Positions 37,505 through 44,588 of a stretch of 53,271 bases of DNA are shown here, in pieces (within the stretch, counting starts at the first letter, position 1; each line of letters starts with the position of its first letter). The DNA is from a virus, in the IMG/VR virus record IMGVR_UViG_3300034374_002820, positions 1 through 53,271 of that record; one strand, 5' to 3'. Below the pieces are notes generated by a model. That model saw only the letters and a program-made list of their open reading frames with translations, did no database searches and had not been told where the DNA came from. The position numbers and the translations under genes were made by a program.

Positions 37505-38410
37505 ATGGCTATTAATCGTGCGGATATCGCCAAGCAACTCCTTCCCGGCCTGAATGCAATTTTCGGTCTAGAGTATGCAGCCGTTGATGAAGAGCATAGT
37601 CCTCTATTCGACATGGAAAACTCTGATCGTGCATTTGAGGAAGAAGTGCTTATGACTGGCTTTGGCGCAGCCCCAACTAAAGCTGAAGGTGCAGCAGTTG
37701 TTTATGATACCGCTCAGGAATCATGGACTTCCCGCTACACCGCTGAGACTGTTGCCCTTGCTTTCGCCGTCACGGAAGAAGCAATGGAAGACAATCTCTA
37801 TGACACGTTCGCAAAGGTCAGGGCTCGTGCCTTGGCCCGGGCAATGGCTCAGACCAAGCAGGTCAAGGCCGCTAACGTGTACAACAACGGTTTCACTGCT
37901 GGCTATGTCGGTGGTGATGGTGTCGTGCTGTTCTCAGCCGCCCATCCCACTGTCGGCGATGGCAATCAGTCAAACCTAGAGACTGCCGCTGATCTATCAG
38001 AAGGCACCCTCGAAACCGCAATCATCAACACTCATAAGATCAAGGATGATCGTGGTATCTTCATCGGTGCTTCACCAGTCTCACTCCATGTGGCCCCGGA
38101 TGGCCAGTTCGATGCAGATCGAATTCTTGCTTCTCCGGGTCGGTCCAACACAGATTTGAACGACATCAACGCCGTTCGTAATCTGGGCCTTGTTCCAAAT
38201 GGTTACTATGTCAACCGTCGTTTCACCGACGCAGACGCATGGTTCCTGCGGAACGACTGTCCCAATGGTACAAAGATGTTCATGCGAGCACCTCTTGCCA
38301 CGAAGATGGAGCCAGACTTTGACACCGGTAACCTTCGCTTCAAGGCCCGTGAGCGTTATAGCTTTGGCTGGAGTGACTGGCGTCAGTGGCGAGGCAACCC
38401 GGGCGTCTAA
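37505..38410 (+). CDS. Major capsid protein
   Basis: A 301-residue protein at the expected place after scaffold and decoration genes, followed by a strong terminator, as for a highly expressed gene. Features of an HK97-fold shell protein of the Mu/BPP-1 kind are seen: AVTEEAMEDNLYDTFAKVRARALARAM (spine-like helix, about 98-124), SAAHP (about 148), GIFIGASPVSLHVAPDGQFDADRIL, and AWFLRNDCPNGTKMFMRAPLATKMEPDFDTGNLRFKARERYSFGWSDWRQW near the C-terminus. GGGAGG upstream is a strong ribosome site. No cleaved N-terminal delta-domain is apparent. Confidence 0.88.
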   Translation: MAINRADIAKQLLPGLNAIFGLEYAAVDEEHSPLFDMENSDRAFEEEVLMTGFGAAPTKAEGAAVVYDTAQESWTSRYTAETVALAFAVTEEAMEDNLYDTFAKVRARALARAMAQTKQVKAANVYNNGFTAGYVGGDGVVLFSAAHPTVGDGNQSNLETAADLSEGTLETAIINTHKIKDDRGIFIGASPVSLHVAPDGQFDADRILASPGRSNTDLNDINAVRNLGLVPNGYYVNRRFTDADAWFLRNDCPNGTKMFMRAPLATKMEPDFDTGNLRFKARERYSFGWSDWRQWRGNPGV

Positions 38411-38442
38411 AAGACCCTTGTTAAATCTCGTACACTAAGATT

Positions 38443-38475
38443 AGGGGGAATTCCAGTTGGAGTTCCCCCTTTTTC
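38443..38475 (+). terminator. Intrinsic terminator after the capsid gene
   Basis: AGGGGGAA (38443-38450) and TTCCCCCT (38463-38470) form an 8-bp GC-rich stem with a 12-base loop, directly followed by a T run (TTTTT to 38474). It is the cleanest intrinsic terminator in the window and would give an abundant capsid transcript with partial readthrough to the tail genes. Confidence 0.9.
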
Positions 38476-38497
38476 TATTTATAATTAGCTTAGATCA

Positions 38498-38523
38498 TCG
38501 ACATAATCATCGTCATATGTCGA
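38498..38523 (+). promoter_or_regulatory. Leader hairpin before the paralogous gene pair
   Basis: TCGACATA (38498-38505) and TATGTCGA (38516-38523) form a perfect 8-bp stem with a 10-base loop. It lies 21 bases before the ATG at 38544 and just before the ribosome site AAGGA. Placed after the capsid terminator, it may be a 5' leader element of a new transcript or an RNA-processing site. Confidence 0.45.
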
Positions 38524-38543
38524 TAAAAAAAGGATTGTTAGAT

Positions 38544-38828
38544 ATGTCAACAAATGTAAAGGCTTATTTTGTTTCCGCTTCAACAACTCTGACCAATTCC
38601 GGTGGACGCCTCCACGGTGTTAACTTTGTCGGACATGGTGCAGGCGGAGATATAGCCAAGGTTATTATGAGAGAAGGGGCCAGCACCACTGGTAATATTG
38701 TTCTAGTTCTTGGTGCAAAAAATAATGATGTAAACGACATTTATATTGCTGAGCATGGTATCCGATTTGATGGCGGTCTCTACGTAGAAATGCCCACCTC
38801 CGCTCATGCAACAATTCTGGTAGGATAA
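38544..38828 (+). CDS. Small beta-rich virion protein, copy 1 of a tandem pair
   Basis: A 94-residue protein (starts MSTNVKAYFVSASTTLTNSGGRLHG) made of predicted beta strands: DIAKVIMREGASTTGNIVLVLG, then IYIAEHGIRFDGGLYVEMPTSAHATILVG. The start at 38544 has AAGGA nine bases upstream; earlier in-frame ATGs lie in the leader hairpin region. The next gene encodes a protein of the same length and ending, so the two are tandem paralogues. Similar small beta proteins occur in marine phages as minor head or fibre components. Role not proven. Confidence 0.75.
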   Translation: MSTNVKAYFVSASTTLTNSGGRLHGVNFVGHGAGGDIAKVIMREGASTTGNIVLVLGAKNNDVNDIYIAEHGIRFDGGLYVEMPTSAHATILVG

Positions 38829-38830
38829 AA

Positions 38831-39115
38831 ATGTCAACAAACCTTAAATATTATGCTGTTTCGGTATCTCAGACAGTCACAAAGGCTGGGGGCAGACTTC
38901 GTTTCATTGACTTTGTAACCCCTTCGGGCCAGACTTCAGCCCAAGTTCTGATTTTAAGAGAAGGGGCCAGCCCAACTGGTAATATTGTTTTTAAGATGTT
39001 TGCCAATAGCGGTTCCCGCAATGATGTTTTTATGGCAGATCATGGTATCCGATTTAATGATGGCCTCTACGTAGAGATGCCTACATCAGCCAATGCAACA
39101 ATTCTGGTGGGCTAA
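38831..39115 (+). CDS. Small beta-rich virion protein, copy 2 of a tandem pair
   Basis: A 94-residue paralogue of the preceding gene. It shares MSTN-K-Y-VS-S-T-T--GGRL, REGAS-TGNIV, DHGIRF--GLYVEMPTSA-ATILVG, and the same length. It begins two bases after the first copy stops, so it arose by tandem duplication. The middle region has diverged (FIDFVTPSGQTSAQVLIL). Its stop overlaps the next start as TAATG. A heteromeric or alternative virion component is possible. Confidence 0.75.
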   Translation: MSTNLKYYAVSVSQTVTKAGGRLRFIDFVTPSGQTSAQVLILREGASPTGNIVFKMFANSGSRNDVFMADHGIRFNDGLYVEMPTSANATILVG

Positions 39116-39396
39116 TGGCAAAAATGCCCAGCCTTTCAGTTAAACGTGGAGAAAAATTACCCACTTCCAAAGGTGCGGGTCTGACAAAAAAGGGCGTGGC
39201 AAAGTACCGCCGTGCCAACCCCGGGTCTAAACTTAAAACTGCGGTGACTGAAAAGAAACCCAGTGGATCACGGGCAAAACGAAGAAAAAGCTACTGCGCA
39301 AGATCTGAGGGTCAGAAGAAAATGCACAACATTGACTGCTCAAAAACCCCTAAGAAAAGAATCTGTGCAGCCAGAAAAAGATGGAGATGCAACTAA
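39115..39396 (+). CDS. Basic DUF6321-like protein, 93 aa
   Basis: A 93-residue basic protein with SVKRGEKLPTSKGAGLTKKGVAKYRRANPGSKLKTAV, then SRAKRRKSYCARSEGQKK and CAARKRWRCN. The pattern GAGLT-KG--KY-R---GS-LK...RRKS-CARS-G is shared by small phage proteins grouped under DUF6321. Four cysteines and the high Lys/Arg content suggest nucleic-acid or zinc binding. The start and stop both overlap neighbours as TAATG, so it is coupled on both sides. Confidence 0.7.
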   Translation: MAKMPSLSVKRGEKLPTSKGAGLTKKGVAKYRRANPGSKLKTAVTEKKPSGSRAKRRKSYCARSEGQKKMHNIDCSKTPKKRICAARKRWRCN

Positions 39397-39776
39397 TGAG
39401 TATGCCTATGATCACAGTCATTATCGAAAACGGACCAGAACAGTATGAAGAACAGGAAATTGAAATCTCTTGCCCCACGGCAACCCAAGATGAGACCCTA
39501 AACGAAGCCAATAAAGAAGCTGCTATTCAGGATCATTCTTACGGACCCACAGACATCTCTGATAAGCGATGTGGAAACTGTGGTTACTTTAACATGACCA
39601 AGGCAATGCTCGATTGTATCGGCGACACTGAAGAAGACGTTGGCTACTGTCAACTGTTTCACTTTAGTTGTCTCGCAAAAAACGTATGTGATTCTTGGAT
39701 GAAGGGTGGTCCAATCATTGACCACATTGAGGAACCACAGGATGACGAAACAATGCTAGGCAAAAGGTTTATCTAA
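39396..39776 (+). CDS. Cysteine-rich protein, possible HiPIP-like metal-binding domain
   Basis: A 126-residue protein starting MSMPMITVIIENGPEQYEEQ. The core has RCGNCGYFNMTKAMLDCIGDTEEDVGYCQLFHFSCLAKNVCDSW, that is C-x2-C followed by spaced cysteines and a C-x-S-W ending. This layout resembles small phage proteins annotated as high-potential iron-sulfur or rubredoxin-like. The acidic N-terminus (TATQDETLNEANKEA) is disordered. I use ATG 39396, which overlaps the previous stop (TAATG). A structural zinc or Fe-S site is likely; its function is unknown. Confidence 0.7.
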   Translation: MSMPMITVIIENGPEQYEEQEIEISCPTATQDETLNEANKEAAIQDHSYGPTDISDKRCGNCGYFNMTKAMLDCIGDTEEDVGYCQLFHFSCLAKNVCDSWMKGGPIIDHIEEPQDDETMLGKRFI

Positions 39777-39783
39777 CACCACC

Positions 39784-40035
39784 ATGTCAGTAATATCTAG
39801 ATCCAGCGTATCAAAGCAGCTAGTCTCTGGAAAGAGGAAGAAGCCCTCTTATAAAAAAGGCGGTCCTGTCTCTCGTGTGAACGAGGCAGGCAACTATACA
39901 AAACCGGGAATGCGTAAGAAAATTTTTGAAAGAATAAAAGCCGGTAACAAGGGCGGACGTTCAGGACAGTGGTCCGCAAGAAAAGCTCAGATGCTGGCCC
40001 GACAATATAAAAAGGAAGGCGGGGGCTACAAGTAA
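39784..40035 (+). CDS. DUF5872-like basic protein, 83 aa
   Basis: An 83-residue basic protein. The family pattern is clear in GNYTKPGMRKKIFERIKAGNKGGRSGQWSARKAQMLARQYKKEGGGYK. Such DUF5872-type proteins are frequent in marine phages and viruses; they are thought to bind nucleic acid, but this is unproven. The upstream part has SYKKGGPVSRV, another example of the aromatic-x-x-GG motif seen in the large virion proteins here. The stop overlaps the next start (TAATG). Confidence 0.75.
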   Translation: MSVISRSSVSKQLVSGKRKKPSYKKGGPVSRVNEAGNYTKPGMRKKIFERIKAGNKGGRSGQWSARKAQMLARQYKKEGGGYK

Positions 40036-40292
40036 TGCCTCTTAAAAAATCTCAAAGGAGTTTAAAGAACTGGACGAAACAGAACTGGCGAACAAAATCT
40101 GGTAAGCCTTCGACACAAGGTGCAGACGCAACCGGGGAAAGATATCTCCCCGAGAAAGCTATTAAGTCTCTTAGTTCCTCTGAGTATGCTGCAACCACTC
40201 GGGCAAAGCGAAAGGGAACAAAAGCAGGAAAACAAGTGGTCAAACAACCAAGACGTATAGCAGAAAAAACAGCTAGATTTAGAAAGGCATAA
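40035..40292 (+). CDS. Small basic conserved phage protein, 85 aa
   Basis: An 85-residue, very basic protein: MPLKKSQRSLKNWTKQNWRTKSGKPSTQ, then GERYLPEKAIKSLSSSEYAATTRAKRKGTKAG. This pattern (KNWTKQ-WRTKSGKPS----ATGERYLP-KAIK-LS--EYAATTR-KR) recurs among phage structural regions. It probably binds DNA or RNA in the virion or in the infected cell; no enzymatic motif is visible. It overlaps the previous gene by one base. Confidence 0.7.
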   Translation: MPLKKSQRSLKNWTKQNWRTKSGKPSTQGADATGERYLPEKAIKSLSSSEYAATTRAKRKGTKAGKQVVKQPRRIAEKTARFRKA

Positions 40293-40299
40293 TACCATC

Positions 40300-40974
40300 A
40301 TGACAACATCAGGAACTACCACATTCAACATGGACATCGATGAGATTATCGATGAAGCCTTGGACATGATCGGTGGCGAATCAGATCTCGGTAAAGAGCC
40401 CAGATCAGCCCGACGCAGTCTAAACCTGATTCTCACGGACTGGCAGAACCGTGGCATCCTCCTATGGAAGACCGGGCTCGGAACCACGACCACCGTTGAA
40501 GGCCAGACGAGCTACGATCTTGATCAGAACATCATCGACATCACCGAAGCCTCGATCAGACGCTCCGGCACGGACATCGAACTAACCAGAATTTCCATGG
40601 ACAACTACCAAGAGCTTCCAAACAAGAGCACACAAGGAAGACCAACCCAGTACGCTGTCCATAGAAAGCGTGACAACATCGAGGTCTATCTATGGCCTGT
40701 CCCGGAAAATTCCACGGACGTTTTCAGATACTGGAACGTCAGCAGATACGAAGACTTCACAAAGTCCGTGGACACCGCCGACGTGCCTTTCCGTTTTCTC
40801 CCGTGTCTTATTTACGCCTTGGCCTACTATATGTCGATCAAGCGCCCCGGTGTACCCGGTGACAGGGTTGCTTTCTTAAAGCAAGTTTATGAAGAAGCCC
40901 TGCAGAACGCCATGCAAGAGGACAGACAACGTGCCCCATTCAGGGCCATCCCACGTTTCAGGGTCGTGGTCTAA
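40300..40974 (+). CDS. Head-tail adaptor / head completion protein (P22 gp4-like)
   Basis: A 224-residue protein of the podovirus adaptor type. NMDIDEIIDEALDMIGGE and ARRSLNLILTDWQNRGILLWK form the N-terminal helices; QTSYDLDQNIIDITEASIRR gives beta strands. RYWNVSRYEDF, PFRFLPCLIYALAYYMSIK and RVAFLKQVYEEALQNAMQEDR form the C-terminal helices that clamp under the portal. A second, related adaptor is encoded at 43925, so the neck may have two rings. The stop overlaps the next start (TAATG). Confidence 0.75.
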   Translation: MTTSGTTTFNMDIDEIIDEALDMIGGESDLGKEPRSARRSLNLILTDWQNRGILLWKTGLGTTTTVEGQTSYDLDQNIIDITEASIRRSGTDIELTRISMDNYQELPNKSTQGRPTQYAVHRKRDNIEVYLWPVPENSTDVFRYWNVSRYEDFTKSVDTADVPFRFLPCLIYALAYYMSIKRPGVPGDRVAFLKQVYEEALQNAMQEDRQRAPFRAIPRFRVVV

Positions 40975-41309
40975 TGGTATCTAGCAGAAAATCCCCATGG
41001 TTCATCAGCGACAGATCCGGTTTCAGGTTCCCCTATGATCAGCGGGTAAAGGAGCAGGGCACTGGAATGGTTGTCCACTTCTCAGAAAGCGATGGCGCTT
41101 TTGATCTCAAGAACCATCCACAAAACCAAGCACCACGTATTGGACCAACCCGTATTCTCAGGGATGCCCGGACTGAGACACCTGTTTCTGTTAACCCACT
41201 TGTATGGAATCCATCAATGACAACGTTTGTCTCAAATCTTAACATAGTGGTATCATTAAGCAGAATCACGGGCTCAGTGCAGTGTGGTACTGTAACCATC
41301 GGGAGTTAA
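40974..41309 (+). CDS. Hypothetical virion protein, 111 aa
   Basis: Begins MVSSRKSPWFISDRSGFRFPYDQRVKEQGTGMVVHFSESDGAF. The block PWFISDRSGFRFPY--R-KE-TG--V--SE-DG-FDLKNHPQN-AP is a pattern common in small phage structural proteins located between adaptor and fibre genes. The second half is beta-rich (VVSLSRITGSVQCGTVTIGS). Coupled to the adaptor by TAATG. Specific function unknown. Confidence 0.65.
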   Translation: MVSSRKSPWFISDRSGFRFPYDQRVKEQGTGMVVHFSESDGAFDLKNHPQNQAPRIGPTRILRDARTETPVSVNPLVWNPSMTTFVSNLNIVVSLSRITGSVQCGTVTIGS

Positions 41310-41317
41310 AACTAATC

Positions 41318-41737
41318 ATGGCTATCTCACAGGGAATGAGCATCTCTTTCAAGAAACAGGTTCTATTGGGCGATCAGGATTTTGACGCCGATACTTTCAA
41401 GCTCGCTTTATTCACAGACACTGCTTCTTTAAGCTCTGGCACCGCAACCTACAGTACTTCAGCAGAAGTCAGTGGTATTGGTTACACAGCAGGCGGAAAC
41501 ATCTTAACCATTGTTGATGTTACAGTAGATGGATCTGTAGGAATTGTTGATGTAAGCAATACGGCATGGACCACTGCAACCTTCACTGCCCGAGGCGGCC
41601 TGATCTATAACTCGTCCAAGTCAAATTCAACAGTTGCAGTCCTAGATTTCGGTGGTAACAAGTCTGTAGAAAATGGCACCTTCACAATCCAATTCCCAGC
41701 CGCTGCTGCTGCCACAGCCATTATCCGACTAGTATAA
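41318..41737 (+). CDS. Conserved virion or fibre-associated protein, 139 aa
   Basis: A 139-residue beta-rich protein. MAISQGMSISFKKQVLLG, then FDADTFKLALFTDTASLSSGTATYS and GIGYTAGGNILT, followed by WTTATFTARGGLIYNSS and AVLDFGGNKS. This sequence of elements (S-K---LLG-H/Q-F----FK-AL----A-L, YTAGG, W--AT-TARG-LIYN, LDFGG) is typical of a family found in marine phage tail regions. I use ATG 41318, with GGGAG upstream. It probably belongs to the tail fibre assembly, since repetitive fibre genes follow. Confidence 0.7.
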   Translation: MAISQGMSISFKKQVLLGDQDFDADTFKLALFTDTASLSSGTATYSTSAEVSGIGYTAGGNILTIVDVTVDGSVGIVDVSNTAWTTATFTARGGLIYNSSKSNSTVAVLDFGGNKSVENGTFTIQFPAAAAATAIIRLV

Positions 41738-41755
41738 AAAGGGAGTCTGGCAAGC

Positions 41756-43369
41756 ATGGCTCTCGTTGTCAAAGACAGAGTAAAGCAAGATACGACAACC
41801 ACAGGAACGGGCTCTGTTACGCTCAGTGGTTCGTATACGGGCTTTGATACTTTTTCTGCAATTGGTAATGCCAATACCACATACTATGTAATCTCAGACA
41901 GTGGCTCTGGTGACTGGGAAGTGGGCCTCGGTACCTATACCGCATCAGGCACCGTACTCTCACGTGACACTATCTTGGCTTCCTCGAACAGTGGGTCTGT
42001 GGTCAATCTGGCAGCAGGGACCAAGGTTGTCTTCTGTGGATATCCCGCCGGAAAATCTGTCTACCTAGATGCCTCTGGTAACCTTGGTATTGCTGGGACT
42101 GTCTCAGCAACAAATATCACCGGTGCCACGGTAACTGCAACGTCCAAGATTCATACTCCTGCAATCTCGGTCACAAATGTCTCAGCCACAAATATCTTTG
42201 CGTCTACAAAGATCCATACCCCAGTCCTCTCTGCGACTAATATCATCGCAGGTACTGTCACAGCCACATCGATCCATACCCCGTCACTCTCCGTGACGGA
42301 CTTCATCGCTGCGACAATCACAGCAACGTCCAAGATCCATACCCCTGCGATCTCGGTCACAAACGTCTCAGCCACAAATATCTTTGCGTCTACAAAGATC
42401 CATACCCCAGTCCTCTCTGCAACTAATATCATCGCAGGTACGGTTACAGCTACCTCGATTCATACGCCATCCCTATCTGTGACGAACTTTAATGCTGCGA
42501 CAATCACAGCAACGTCCAAGATCCACACTCCTGCGATCTCGGTCACAAACGTCTCAGCAACTAATATCTTTGCATCAACAAAGATTCATACAGCAGCATT
42601 ATCAGCAACAAACATCGTAGCAGGTACGGTTACAGCTACCTCGATCCACACACCAGCCTTATCTGTGACGAACTTTAATGCTGCGACGATCACTGCCACA
42701 TCTAACATTCACACTCCGGCTTTGAGCGCCACAAATATCCTAGCGGCAACAATCACGGCCACAACAAAGATACATACCCCCGCCCTCTCTGCGACTAACA
42801 TCACCGCAGGTAGCGTGACAGCGACCTCAATCCATACGCCGTTACTCTCTGTGACAAACTTTATTGCAGCAACAATAACGGCAACGTCGAACATTCATAC
42901 CCCAGACCTGTCGGCCACGAACATTATTGCTGCAACCATTACTGCAACCACAAATATCCATACCGTGGCTCTCTCTGCCACAAACATTGTTGCCACCTCA
43001 ATTGACACAGATGTAGTTTTTGCAATCTCTGGTCAATACGGGGACGAACTTGATTCGGGATTCACACCAGTATTTCTTGTGCTCGATTCCCCCTTTACTT
43101 TCACAGTAAATACGTTTTCAAGAAAACTGTCAGCCGGGGCAATCGTGGCCTCTGTTGTTATTGCAACCAGCGCCGCCGGTACAGAGACCACTGTCACAGG
43201 TCTGAATGCCTTGGCAGTCGGTACAACACAAGCAATTACAACAGCCACAGGCAACAACATAGTTTCCGTGGGTAACGCTCTCGCATTCAAACTAACCGGG
43301 GTTGCGGCAACAGACAGAAACTTCTCATTCACCCTAAAGTGTACCCGTAATAATTTTAGTGGGGCGTAA
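41756..43369 (+). CDS. Repetitive tail fibre-like protein
   Basis: A 537-residue protein. The N-terminal 110 residues (VVKDRVKQDTTTTGTG and GYPAGKSVYLDASGNLGIAG) are like the base domain of marine phage fibres. From about residue 132 to 420 it has 14 copies of a 20-21 residue unit, I-H-T-P-x-L-S-[AV]-T-N-x-x-A---TATS. The C-terminal 100 residues form a separate beta domain (VFLVLDSPFTFTVNTFSRKLSAGA). The regular T/S/A/I/H repeats are likely to form a long beta-helical or triple-stranded shaft. The repeats make it prone to length change. It lies between structural genes and is read with them. Confidence 0.75.
   Translation: MALVVKDRVKQDTTTTGTGSVTLSGSYTGFDTFSAIGNANTTYYVISDSGSGDWEVGLGTYTASGTVLSRDTILASSNSGSVVNLAAGTKVVFCGYPAGKSVYLDASGNLGIAGTVSATNITGATVTATSKIHTPAISVTNVSATNIFASTKIHTPVLSATNIIAGTVTATSIHTPSLSVTDFIAATITATSKIHTPAISVTNVSATNIFASTKIHTPVLSATNIIAGTVTATSIHTPSLSVTNFNAATITATSKIHTPAISVTNVSATNIFASTKIHTAALSATNIVAGTVTATSIHTPALSVTNFNAATITATSNIHTPALSATNILAATITATTKIHTPALSATNITAGSVTATSIHTPLLSVTNFIAATITATSNIHTPDLSATNIIAATITATTNIHTVALSATNIVATSIDTDVVFAISGQYGDELDSGFTPVFLVLDSPFTFTVNTFSRKLSAGAIVASVVIATSAAGTETTVTGLNALAVGTTQAITTATGNNIVSVGNALAFKLTGVAATDRNFSFTLKCTRNNFSGA
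42149..43009 (+). repeat. Fourteen 60-63 bp fibre repeats with a 186-bp higher-order period
   Basis: The coding repeats begin IHT at 42149 and recur 14 times. Units 1-3, 4-6 and 7-9 form three copies of a 62-residue (186-bp) block whose DNA is highly similar (for example AAGATCCATACCCCAGTCC and the ACGTCCAAGAT starts recur). Units 10-14 are more diverged. The pattern indicates stepwise amplification of a three-unit block. Confidence 0.85.
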
Positions 43370-43378
43370 GATCCCACC

Positions 43379-43873
43379 ATGACTTTTTCCACCGCCCCCT
43401 TTTCCCAGATACCTTTCTCATCTTCGATCAGAACGATTGATGTAGCGGTTCCGGTCACCGGTGTATCAGCAACCTTTCAACTAGGTTCTGTTGTTGCTGG
43501 CGCAGAAATAAAACTCAATGTATCAGGTGCCTCTGCCACATTTGAACTAGGCACACCCAGTTTTACCACAGACTCAAATATCTCTGTCACCGGGATCACG
43601 GGCACATTCTCAGTAGGCACTGTCACACCTTCGATTGATCATGTCCATAATGTATCAGGGGTCGCAGGTACATTTGAAGTTGGCACCGCCGGGTTTAGTA
43701 TTAACGCAGATATCCCCGTTACCGGAGTTACAGGCACATTTGAAGTTGGTAAGATTTTCTTCTGGTTCCCTGTACCTGATGTAACCACTAGCTGGACCAC
43801 GGTTTCCCAGACATCAACCACATGGACCCTGACTTCTGACGTATCTACTACATGGGAATCTATAGCTGCCTAG
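43379..43873 (+). CDS. Small protein with five VTGVxGTFxVG repeats
   Basis: A 164-residue protein. Five copies of a motif about 28 residues apart, V-[TS]-G-[VIA]-[ST/A]-[AG]-T-F-x-[LV]-G, are seen: VTGVSATFQLG, VSGASATFELG, VTGITGTFSVG, VSGVAGTFEVG, VTGVTGTFEVG. This kind of motif recurs in marine phage structural proteins without known role. The C-terminus (TTSWTTVSQTSTTWTLTSDVSTTWESIAA) is threonine- and tryptophan-rich. It directly follows the repetitive fibre gene and may be a fibre or tail accessory protein. Confidence 0.7.
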   Translation: MTFSTAPFSQIPFSSSIRTIDVAVPVTGVSATFQLGSVVAGAEIKLNVSGASATFELGTPSFTTDSNISVTGITGTFSVGTVTPSIDHVHNVSGVAGTFEVGTAGFSINADIPVTGVTGTFEVGKIFFWFPVPDVTTSWTTVSQTSTTWTLTSDVSTTWESIAA

Positions 43874-43924
43874 TGCTGCAAGAGCTAATTGGCTCATATT
43901 AATAATATATGATAGGATCATCGT

Positions 43925-44584
43925 ATGCCTGTAACAACTTATTCATCCCTTGTAACCCAGATTCAAGAAACTGCGGAAAACACAGGTTCCGAGTTTGTTG
44001 ACTCTATCCCTAATTTTATCTCACGTACAGAGAATAGACTGACACGTGATGTAGACTTACTAGGTTTGACAAGTTTTGCCACAACAAACTTTGTCGTCTC
44101 GACCCCTGTTTACCAGAAGCCACCGAACGCATTGATTGTAAAAAACTTGACGATCACCAGCAACGGCTCCCGAATTAATCTGGTCATGAAGACCAAAGAA
44201 TATCTAAATGATTACTGGCCAGACCGTACCTCGGTAGGGGAACCCAGATATTATGCAAACTACGGTAACGAACTCTTGATCGCACCGGCTCCTGCATCAG
44301 CATATCCCGTTGAAATTTCATATGTGGTCGAGCCAACCGCTTTAGCTTCGTCAACACAGGAAACAAACTATTTCACACAGTACTGCTCAAACGCCCTATA
44401 CTACGGTTCCATGGTTGAGGCAACCTTATTCATGAAGAACCCAACCGCCGCAACCATGTGGGAAAGTTTTTATCAACGAGAACTTGAGGGTCTGAACAAC
44501 GAGGCACGTAGATCCCGTAGGGACAGCATGGCCATGCCAGCAAGTCCAGCCGGTGGCCCTAACACTTTAACAGGAAGTAACTAA
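43925..44584 (+). CDS. Phage adaptor protein
   Basis: A 219-residue protein of the short-tailed phage adaptor type. It starts MPVTTYSSLVTQIQETAENTGSEFVDSIPNFISRTENRLTRDV (helical adaptor head). PPNALIVKNLTI and RYYANYGNELLIAPAP form beta strands, and NYFTQYCSNALYYGSMVEATLFMKNPTAATMWESFYQRELEGLNNEARRSR forms the C-terminal helices. The element YFTQ-CSNALYYGSMVEA is typical of the family. It probably forms a ring between portal and nozzle, together with the protein encoded at 40300. Confidence 0.8.
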   Translation: MPVTTYSSLVTQIQETAENTGSEFVDSIPNFISRTENRLTRDVDLLGLTSFATTNFVVSTPVYQKPPNALIVKNLTITSNGSRINLVMKTKEYLNDYWPDRTSVGEPRYYANYGNELLIAPAPASAYPVEISYVVEPTALASSTQETNYFTQYCSNALYYGSMVEATLFMKNPTAATMWESFYQRELEGLNNEARRSRRDSMAMPASPAGGPNTLTGSN

Positions 44585-44588
44585 CACC

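Noticed and set aside
42149-43009. Possible CRISPR-like array
   Set aside because: The repeats are in-frame coding repeats of a fibre gene, with no constant repeat/unique spacer alternation.
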